NCBI GenBank assembly: GCA_027011425.1
Contig: JALUZX010000259.1
Span: 1-10,580, forward strand
DNA from: Planctomycetota bacterium
GTDB taxonomy: Bacteria; Planctomycetota; UBA1135; JALUZX01
Length of the DNA: 10,580 nt
Direction of reading: 5' to 3'
Shown here: positions 5,474-10,580 of the stretch, in pieces
How positions within the stretch are numbered: the stretch's first letter is position 1
Layout: each line of letters opens with the position of its first letter
The notes under the pieces: model-generated
Databases searched by the model: none
What the model was told of the DNA's origin: nothing
The model's input: only the letters and a program-made list of their open reading frames with translations
Made by a program: the position numbers and the translations under genes

Positions 5474-6961
5474 ATGGGCACCGGTCGGGGGCTGGCTCTT
5501 CTCCCAGGTTTCTCCCGGGGATTCTGGCTGGGAGTTCTCCTTTTCGCCGCGGCCCTCTTCATCCCGGCCACCGCCTCTTTTCCCCCGGCCCAGCGCAACA
5601 TCCTGGCCCTGACCCTGCTGATGGGCGCCTGGTGGATGACCGAGGCCATTCCTCTCGGGGCGACGGCCCTCCTTCCCCTGGCCTTCTATCCCCTGCTTGG
5701 GATCATGACCACCAAGCAGGTCTCCCCCAACTACGCCAACCACCTGGTCTTCCTATTCCTCGGAGGATTCCTCATCGCCCTGGCCATGCAGGAGTGGGGC
5801 CTGCACAAGAGAATCGCCCTTCGCACCATCGCGTTGATGGGCTCGGGGCCGAGGAAGCTCGTCTTCGGCTTCATGGCGGCTTCGGCCTTTCTCTCCATGT
5901 GGATCAGCAACACCGCAACCACGATCATGCTCCTTCCCATCGGCCTGGGCGTGCTCCGGAAGATCCGGGTGGAAAAGGCCGCACCGGGTGAATTCCGTTA
6001 CGGCATGATCCTCATGCTTGGGATCGCATACAGCGCCTCCGTCGGGGGGATCGCGACCCTCGTGGGCACCCCGCCCAACCTGGTCTTCTCCGGGATCTTC
6101 AGCCGGTTCTTCCCCAACATGCCCGAGGTCACCTTCGCGCGCTGGTTCCTCCTGGTGGCCCCCCTGACCCTCCTCTTCTTCCTTTGCCTGGTCCTCTTTT
6201 TGGTCTTCGTCCTGCTCCGCCCCAAGGACCTTCCCCCCCTGCCGGGCAAAGAGTTCATCCAGAAAGAGCTGGAGGAGATGGGGCCCATCACGCCTCCCCA
6301 GAAAATCGTCCTGGCCGTCTTCGCCGCCACGGCCCTCCTCTGGATCTTCCGGGCCGACATCCGGGTGGGAAGCTTCGTGATTCCCGGGTGGACGGGCCTT
6401 TTGGGCCTCCAAGGAAAGGTCCAGGACAGCACCGTGGCCGTGGCCATGGGAGTCCTCCTCTTCCTCCTTCCCTCGGGAAAGGACCATGGAAACCGGCCCA
6501 TCCTGGAACTCCGGGCCCTCCTGGACCTTCCCTGGGACATCCTCCTCCTCTTCGGGGGAGGCTTCGCCCTGGCCGACGGGATCCAGAAGACCGGCCTGGC
6601 GGATACCATCGGGCGCCAGCTCACCTTCCTGGGCCACCTCCATCCCTTCTTCCTCCTTCTGGCCGTGTCCCTCACCCTGACCTTTCTCACGGAGTTCACC
6701 TCCAACACCGCCGTGGCCACCACCATGCTTCCCATCATGGCCGGCCTGGCCCAGGACCTGCACATGGACCCCATGATCCTCATGGTTCCCGCCACGGTGG
6801 CCGCCTCCTGCGCCTTCCTCCTTCCCGTGGCCACCCCCCCCAACGCCATCGTCTTCGCCACCCGGTATATCCCCATCGGCAAGATGGTGAAGGCCGGGCT
6901 CGTCCTGGATTTCCTTTTCGCCCTCCTTGCGGCGGGCTACTTCACGGTCGTGCTTTTTTGA
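5474..6961 (+). CDS. Sodium-coupled anion transporter, DASS (SLC13/NaDC, INDY) family
   Basis: A 495-residue inner-membrane protein. Known family members import di- and tricarboxylates or sulfate with sodium. Seen: many hydrophobic segments from residue 17 to the C-terminus, and the two pseudo-symmetric signature loops of DASS transporters. SMWISNTATTIMLLPI (SNT at 145-147) pairs with EFTSNTAVATTMLPI (SNT at 410-412). Each is followed by its partner motif, VGTPPN at 198-202 and VATPPN at about 452-457. GAWWMTEAIPLGATALLPL at 51-69 is also family-typical. Length is normal for the family. The start is ATG 5474, with AGGAGG at 5462-5467 and a 6-nt spacer. It follows a terminator and precedes purC by 49 nt, so it may head the rightward operon or be separate. 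SNT motifs favour carboxylate transport, but the substrate cannot be fixed from sequence. Confidence 0.93.
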   Translation: MGTGRGLALLPGFSRGFWLGVLLFAAALFIPATASFPPAQRNILALTLLMGAWWMTEAIPLGATALLPLAFYPLLGIMTTKQVSPNYANHLVFLFLGGFLIALAMQEWGLHKRIALRTIALMGSGPRKLVFGFMAASAFLSMWISNTATTIMLLPIGLGVLRKIRVEKAAPGEFRYGMILMLGIAYSASVGGIATLVGTPPNLVFSGIFSRFFPNMPEVTFARWFLLVAPLTLLFFLCLVLFLVFVLLRPKDLPPLPGKEFIQKELEEMGPITPPQKIVLAVFAATALLWIFRADIRVGSFVIPGWTGLLGLQGKVQDSTVAVAMGVLLFLLPSGKDHGNRPILELRALLDLPWDILLLFGGGFALADGIQKTGLADTIGRQLTFLGHLHPFFLLLAVSLTLTFLTEFTSNTAVATTMLPIMAGLAQDLHMDPMILMVPATVAASCAFLLPVATPPNAIVFATRYIPIGKMVKAGLVLDFLFALLAAGYFTVVLF

Positions 6962-7010
6962 GGGCCCTCCGCCCTTTATCATCCCCACTCAAGCCCGCCA
7001 GGAGGTGAAC

Positions 7011-7937
7011 ATGACGGACCGACCCATCCGAGAAACCCGAATTCCCGGCCTGGAGTTCCTGGGAAGGGGCAAGGTGCGGGACATCTACGCCCTGGGAGAG
7101 GACCTCCTCCTGGTGGCCACCGACAGGATCTCCGCTTTCGACGTCATCATGAACGAGCCCATCCCCGACAAGGGCAAGGTGCTCACCACCCTGGCGGCCT
7201 TCTGGTTCCGGCTTCTGGGCCCGGTCTTTCCCAACCACCTGGTCTCCACGGAGGTGGACAAGTGGGAGGACCTTCCCGAGGGTGCGGCCCCGGTGCTTCG
7301 CCACAGGACCATGCGGGTCAAGCGGGCCGAGCCCTTGCCCGTGGAGTTCGTGGTGCGAGGCTACTTGACCGGCTCGGGGTGGAAGGAATACCAGGAGAGA
7401 GGTTCGGTCTGCGGCGTCCCCCTGCCCCGGGGCTTCCAGCACGCCGGGAAGCTACCCGAGCCCATCCTCACCCCCACCACCAAGGCCGAAGAGGGACACG
7501 ACCTGCCCATGACCTTTCGGGAGGTGGAAGACCTGGTCGGGGCGGAAACAGCCCGAAAGGCCCGGGCGGCGGCCCTGGAACTCTACACCAAGGCCCACGC
7601 CTACGCCTTGAAGCGCCGCTTCGTGATCGCCGACACCAAGCTCGAGTTCGGCATCCTGGGAGGAGAACTCATCCTCATCGACGAGGCATTCACCCCCGAC
7701 TCCTCCCGGTTCTGGCCCGCCGCCGAAACCGCCCCGGGCGCCCATCCTCCTTCCTACGACAAACAAGTTCTCCGCAATTGGCTCCTGGACTCCGACTGGG
7801 ACCGCACCCCGCCGCCCCCGGCCCTTCCGCCCGAGGTGATCCGGGCCACGGCGGAGCGTTACAGGGAGATCTGCCGCCTCCTCTCGGGCCTCACCCCCGA
7901 GGGGGTTCCGGCGGTGGACCAGGAAAACTCCGAGTAG
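7011..7937 (+). CDS. purC: Phosphoribosylaminoimidazole-succinocarboxamide (SAICAR) synthase
   Basis: A 308-residue cytosolic enzyme that ligates aspartate to CAIR using ATP, giving SAICAR in de novo purine synthesis. All family blocks are present in order: GRGKVRDIY 18-26 (nucleotide loop), ATDRISAFD 36-44, VRGYLTGSGWKEY 115-127, ILTPTTKAEEGHD 152-164, IADTKLEFG 206-214, DEAFTPDSSRFW 224-235 and SYDKQ 248-252. The length matches the longer (about 300-residue) PurC form rather than the about 240-residue short form. The start is ATG 7011 with AGGAGG at 7000-7005; the frame is open further upstream into the transporter gene, but nothing there looks like PurC. purE, whose product makes the CAIR substrate, follows after 11 nt, so the two consecutive steps are co-expressed. 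Confidence 0.97.
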   Translation: MTDRPIRETRIPGLEFLGRGKVRDIYALGEDLLLVATDRISAFDVIMNEPIPDKGKVLTTLAAFWFRLLGPVFPNHLVSTEVDKWEDLPEGAAPVLRHRTMRVKRAEPLPVEFVVRGYLTGSGWKEYQERGSVCGVPLPRGFQHAGKLPEPILTPTTKAEEGHDLPMTFREVEDLVGAETARKARAAALELYTKAHAYALKRRFVIADTKLEFGILGGELILIDEAFTPDSSRFWPAAETAPGAHPPSYDKQVLRNWLLDSDWDRTPPPPALPPEVIRATAERYREICRLLSGLTPEGVPAVDQENSE

Positions 7938-7948
7938 AGGTGAAAGAA

Positions 7949-8470
7949 ATGGCGCGAAAACCCCGCATCGCCCTGGTCATGGGCTCGACCTCCGACATGC
8001 CCCAGGTGGAGCCCGCCCTGGAGATCCTGAAGGACCTGAAGATCCCTTACACCACACGGGTCCTCTCGGCCCACCGGACCCCCGACGCGGTCCGGGAGTT
8101 CGCCAAGAAGGCCCACGAGGAAGGAATCCAGGTGATCGTCGCCTGCGCCGGCGCCGCCGCCCACCTGGCGGGGGTGATCGCTTCCCACACGGACCTACCC
8201 GTGATCGGCGTTCCCATGGCGGGCACCACCCTGGGAGGCCTGGACGCCCTGTTCTCCACGGTCCAGATGCCGGGAGGGGTGCCCGTGGCCACCATGGGGA
8301 TCGGAAAGGCGGGCACGAAGAACGCCGTTCTCATGGCTGCACGGATCCTTGCTCTCCAGGACGAGAACCTGGCCGCGCACCTGGCCCGGAAGAGAGAGGA
8401 GCAGGCGGCCCGGGTCCTGGAGCTTGACGCGGAAATCCGCAATTCCGAGACCTGGACCTGGGAGGGATGA
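7949..8470 (+). CDS. purE: N5-carboxyaminoimidazole ribonucleotide mutase (class I PurE)
   Basis: A 173-residue cytosolic enzyme that rearranges N5-CAIR to CAIR in purine synthesis. Seen: the phosphate-binding GSTSD at 12-16 (Ser13, Ser15, Asp16), SAHRTPD at 40-46 with the key class I His42, AGAAAHLAG at 67-75 (usual form AGGAAHLPG, so two small changes), and GGLDALFSTVQMPGGVPVAT at 96-115 with the following IGKAG. This pattern belongs to the bacterial class I enzymes that use N5-CAIR rather than direct AIR carboxylation. The start is ATG 7949; AGAGGTG overlapping the purC stop serves as Shine-Dalgarno. mtnA follows after 4 nt. purK, which makes the N5-CAIR substrate and is often next to purE, is not in the window. 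Confidence 0.97.
   Translation: MARKPRIALVMGSTSDMPQVEPALEILKDLKIPYTTRVLSAHRTPDAVREFAKKAHEEGIQVIVACAGAAAHLAGVIASHTDLPVIGVPMAGTTLGGLDALFSTVQMPGGVPVATMGIGKAGTKNAVLMAARILALQDENLAAHLARKREEQAARVLELDAEIRNSETWTWEG
8461..8466 (+). promoter_or_regulatory. Ribosome binding site supporting the TTG start of mtnA
   Basis: GGAGGG within the last codons of purE lies 8 nt before TTG 8475. The nearby ATG at 8467 is in a different frame and gives only a short spurious reading, so this site supports the TTG. Confidence 0.65.
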
Positions 8471-8474
8471 GACC

Positions 8475-9557
8475 TTGGAAATCCGATTCCCCGCATCCAT
8501 CGAGTGGCAAGGGGGAGTCCCGGGGCATCTCCGCCTCTTGGACCAGACCCGCCTCCCCCACGAGGAGGTCTACCTGGAATGCCGGACCGTGTCCTCCCTG
8601 GAAAAGGCCGTCCGGGAACTCTCCGTCCGGGGCGCGCCCGCCATCGGCGTAGCCGCGGGATACGGCGCCGTCCTGGCGGCCCAGGAGGCCCTGGACCGTC
8701 CCGGGCCGGCCTTTCTCCAGGAGGTGAGGGCCTTGCTGGACCGCCTCGGCCGGGCGCGCCCCACGGCGGTGAATCTCACCTGGGCCCTGGAAAGGGCCCG
8801 GCGGGTCCTGGAAGAGAAGGCCGCCGCCCCGCCCCGGGAGATCGCCGCGGCCCTCCTGGAGGAAGCCCGCGGAATCCACCGGGAAGACCGGGCCGTGTGC
8901 CGGGCCATGGGGGAGGCCGGGGCGGCCCTCCTTCCCCGGAAGGCCCGCGTCCTCACCCACTGCAACACAGGATTTCTCGCCACGGGCGGGGAAGGGACGG
9001 CCCTGGCCGTGGTCTACAGGGCCGCCGCCGCGGGAAAGGAGATCCGGGTCTTCGCCGACGAGACCCGACCCCTCTGGCAGGGCGCCAGGCTCACGGCCTG
9101 GGAACTCCAGCGGGCCGGGATCCCCGTGACCCTGCTCTGTGACGGAGCGGCGGGTTCGCTCCTCGCATCGGGAGGGGTGGACGCCGTCCTGGTCGGGGCC
9201 GACAGGATCGCCCGCAACGGGGACTTCGCCAACAAGATCGGCACCTATCCTCTGGCCGTATTGGCAAACCGCCACGGAGTCCCTTTCTACGTGGTGGCCC
9301 CCCTCTCCACCTTCGACCCCTCTCTCCCGGGGGGAAAGGAGATCCCCGTGGAGCAAAGATCTCCCGCGGAAATCCTCACGCCCCGGGGCATCCAGGTCGC
9401 CCCGGAAGACGTGGACGCATGGAACCCCGCCTTCGACGTCACCCCCGCGGAGTTGGTGACCGCCGTGGTCACCGAAAAAGGCGTCCTCTCCTCACCCTGC
9501 GAGGAGGGGATCGCCGCCCTTCTCGGAGACGGCGCCGGAAAGAGGGGAGAGAATTGA
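8475..9557 (+). CDS. mtnA: S-methyl-5-thioribose-1-phosphate isomerase (aldose-ketose isomerase, eIF2B-like)
   Basis: A 360-residue cytosolic enzyme converting methylthioribose-1-phosphate to methylthioribulose-1-phosphate in salvage of 5'-methylthioadenosine. Seen: RLLDQTRLPHE at 20-30, RGAPAIGVAAGYG at 52-64 (substrate-binding Arg52), NLTWALER at 100-107, and THCNTGFLATGG at 161-172 with Cys163 at the catalytic cysteine position. FADETRPLWQGARLTAWEL at 194-211 and GADRI at 241-245 follow, the latter with Asp243 at the catalytic aspartate position, then NKIGTYPLAVLA at 253-264. The length is normal for MtnA. The start is TTG 8475 with a good Shine-Dalgarno, since MEIRFPASIEWQGG matches the usual N-terminus and no ATG or GTG is available there. 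It is in an operon with purC and purE; methylthioadenosine salvage returns adenine, which could explain the grouping. No mtnP, mtnK or other salvage gene is visible. Its stop overlaps the next start (TTGA). Confidence 0.95.
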   Translation: MEIRFPASIEWQGGVPGHLRLLDQTRLPHEEVYLECRTVSSLEKAVRELSVRGAPAIGVAAGYGAVLAAQEALDRPGPAFLQEVRALLDRLGRARPTAVNLTWALERARRVLEEKAAAPPREIAAALLEEARGIHREDRAVCRAMGEAGAALLPRKARVLTHCNTGFLATGGEGTALAVVYRAAAAGKEIRVFADETRPLWQGARLTAWELQRAGIPVTLLCDGAAGSLLASGGVDAVLVGADRIARNGDFANKIGTYPLAVLANRHGVPFYVVAPLSTFDPSLPGGKEIPVEQRSPAEILTPRGIQVAPEDVDAWNPAFDVTPAELVTAVVTEKGVLSSPCEEGIAALLGDGAGKRGEN

Positions 9558-9820
9558 CGGACATGGCCCGGTCCCGCAAAAAAACTCTCCTGCGGATCCT
9601 CTCGGACCTGACGGGCCTGGAAGAAGCGGAAATCACCCCCACCCTTCCCCTGCTGGACGGTGGATACCTGACTTCACTGCAAGTGGTGGAGCTGGTGACC
9701 CGTTTGGAAGAAGAGACGGGGATCCGGTTCCAGGACATGGATGTCACGCCCGAGAATTTCCAGGACCGGGCCAGGATCGAGGCCCTCCTGGAGGAGCGGT
9801 CCGAAGGGAGCCCCCCTTGA
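9554..9820 (+). CDS. Acyl/peptidyl carrier protein with atypical T-S-L attachment site
   Basis: A small 88-residue acidic helical protein of the ACP/PCP fold. Carrier proteins hold an acyl or aminoacyl group as a thioester on a 4'-phosphopantetheine arm attached to a serine. Here the candidate is Ser41 in GGYLTSLQVVELVTRLEEE (36-54); the classic motif is D-S-L, so the residue before the serine is Thr instead of Asp. The rest (VELVTRLEEETGIRF, then DVTPENFQDRARIEALLEE) fits the single-domain carriers found beside acyl-CoA-ligase and PLP-decarboxylase genes. Start: TTG 9554 in a TTGA overlap with mtnA is preferred, since GGGGAG at 9544-9549 is close and the next gene starts the same way. ATG 9563 would shorten it by three residues. 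It overlaps the following decarboxylase by 4 nt, so the two products are probably made in matched amounts and may act together. Confidence 0.86.
   Translation: MTDMARSRKKTLLRILSDLTGLEEAEITPTLPLLDGGYLTSLQVVELVTRLEEETGIRFQDMDVTPENFQDRARIEALLEERSEGSPP
9804..9810 (+). promoter_or_regulatory. Ribosome binding site supporting the TTG start of the decarboxylase
   Basis: AAGGGAG lies at the end of the carrier protein gene, 6 nt before TTG 9817. Together with the TTGA overlap it supports that start; no ATG occurs before the conserved domain begins. Confidence 0.7.
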
Positions 9821-10580
9821 CGGATTTCGCCCGAAAAGCCGCGGCCGCCGACCTGGGCTGGAAAGGCGGTCCTCTCCAGGTCGGGGGGATTCCGGCGGAG
9901 GAGCTGGCCCGCCGGTATGGGACACCCCTCTATGTCTACGACCTCTCCTCAGCGGCCCGGGAGCTGGAAAGACTCCGGGCCGCCTTCCCCCGGCGCGCCG
10001 GGATCTTCTACTCAGTAAAGGCCAACCCCCTCCTGGCCCTCCTGGCCTTCCTGGCCAGGAAGGGCTGCGGCGCGGAGATCGCCTCGGCGGGGGAGCTGGA
10101 GGCGGCCCTGGCCGCAGGATTTCCGCCGGGAAGGATCGTCTTCGCGGGCCCCGGCAAGAGGAGGGAGGAACACCTCGCCGGCCTGGGGGCGGGGATCCTG
10201 GCCTTCCACGTGGAGTCCCGGGGGGAGGCGGACCGCCTGGCGGGCCTGGCGGGAAGAGGAAGGATCCCCGTGGGACTCCGGGTCAACCCGGCCCCTCCTT
10301 CCCGGGGCGCGGGCATGCGCATGGGCGGAGGTCCCCAGCCCTTCGGCTGGGACGAGGAGGAAATGGAAGAGGCCCTGGACTACATGAAGGGCCTGGGAAA
10401 GCTGGAAATCCTGGGGTTGCACGCCAACCCGGGGACCCAGGTCCTTTCCGCCTCGGCCCTGGCGGACCTCTACGCCCATCTCTTCCACCTGGCCCGAAGG
10501 GCCGCGGCCCGGCTGGGCCGCCCCCTTCGATACCTGGATCTCGGCGGGGGCCTGGGCGTGCCCCTCCACGAGGAGGAAGC
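9817..10580 (+). CDS. PLP-dependent decarboxylase (fold type III), exosortase-A-associated type, N-terminal part
   Basis: Partial gene; 254 codons are visible before the right edge. Fold type III decarboxylases (DapDC/ODC family) remove the carboxylate from diaminopimelate, ornithine and related amino acids. Seen: an N-terminal LQVGGIPAEELARRYGTPLYVYD stretch, then YSVKANP at 65-71 with Lys68 as the PLP Schiff-base lysine. EIASAGELEAAL at 87-98, VFAGPGKRREEHL at 108-120, GMRMGGGPQPFGWD at 166-179 and LDLGGGLGVP at 240-249 follow. The combination of FAGPGK and GMRMGGGPQPFG resembles, as I recall it, the subfamily described as exosortase A system-associated (TIGR03099) rather than plain LysA. 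The usual H-x-G-S-Q segment reads LHANPGTQ at 201-208. The catalytic Cys of the C-terminal half is not in the window. It starts in a TTGA overlap with the carrier protein. The true substrate is unknown. Confidence 0.88.
   Translation, partial: MTDFARKAAAADLGWKGGPLQVGGIPAEELARRYGTPLYVYDLSSAARELERLRAAFPRRAGIFYSVKANPLLALLAFLARKGCGAEIASAGELEAALAAGFPPGRIVFAGPGKRREEHLAGLGAGILAFHVESRGEADRLAGLAGRGRIPVGLRVNPAPPSRGAGMRMGGGPQPFGWDEEEMEEALDYMKGLGKLEILGLHANPGTQVLSASALADLYAHLFHLARRAAARLGRPLRYLDLGGGLGVPLHEEE

Noticed and set aside
5753..6988. A 411-codon minus-strand frame rich in Gly, His and Glu opposite the transporter gene
   Set aside because: It is the complement of hydrophobic Leu/Phe/Ala codons of a recognisable DASS transporter, not a histidine-rich protein.
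6962..7010. Possible terminator or purine-responsive leader between the transporter gene and purC
   Set aside because: Only a short GAGGGCCCTC palindrome at the stop is seen, with no following U-run, and 49 nt is too short for a known purine riboswitch.
1..10580. CRISPR arrays, tRNAs, rRNAs, transposases, integrases and toxin-antitoxin genes
   Set aside because: No regularly spaced repeats, cloverleaf-like sequence or recognisable mobile-element protein was found on either strand by reading.

Overview
The window is strongly GC-rich bacterial chromosome, densely packed with metabolic and cell-envelope genes. I see no rRNA, tRNA, CRISPR array, insertion sequence or phage gene. Two N-terminal lipoprotein signals, a DacB-type peptidoglycan hydrolase and an exosortase-system-type decarboxylase point to a diderm. 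A TPR plus HEAT-repeat lipoprotein ending in a HEAT tail of the kind common in Planctomycetota is compatible with that phylum, but the lineage cannot be fixed from this sequence alone.

Layout: the left part (1-4017) is a minus-strand operon. Read from its promoter end it encodes a TPR/HEAT lipoprotein (4017-2452), a GalE-type UDP-glucose 4-epimerase (2455-1448), an RNase Z-like metallo-beta-lactamase-fold hydrolase (1444-638) and the N-terminal two thirds or less of a DacB/PBP4-type D-Ala-D-Ala carboxypeptidase (641 to beyond position 1). Junctions are ATGA and GTGA overlaps or a 3-nt gap, so the four genes are probably cotranscribed and translationally coupled. The theme is cell envelope, with the hydrolase as an outlier.

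A 164-nt divergent intergenic region (4018-4181) holds a ten-G tract, a 12-bp palindrome, a TATACT box and a 19-bp near-perfect palindrome just before the ribosome binding site of the rightward gene. That gene (4182-5363) encodes an unrecognised lipoprotein that I read as three diverged beta-rich repeats. It is closed by a convincing intrinsic terminator (5364-5400), so it looks monocistronic.

The right part (5474-10580) is a plus-strand run: a DASS/SLC13 sodium-coupled anion transporter, purC and purE of purine synthesis, mtnA of methylthioadenosine salvage, a small acyl carrier protein, and the start of a fold-type III PLP decarboxylase resembling the exosortase-A-associated family. mtnA, the carrier protein and the decarboxylase all appear to start with TTG, and the last two begin with the same octamer inside 4-nt TTGA overlaps.

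The most interesting element is the right edge: a carrier protein whose phosphopantetheine serine sits in a T-S-L rather than D-S-L context, coupled to an exosortase-type decarboxylase and sharing an operon with nucleotide and sulfur salvage genes. The rest of that module lies outside the window.
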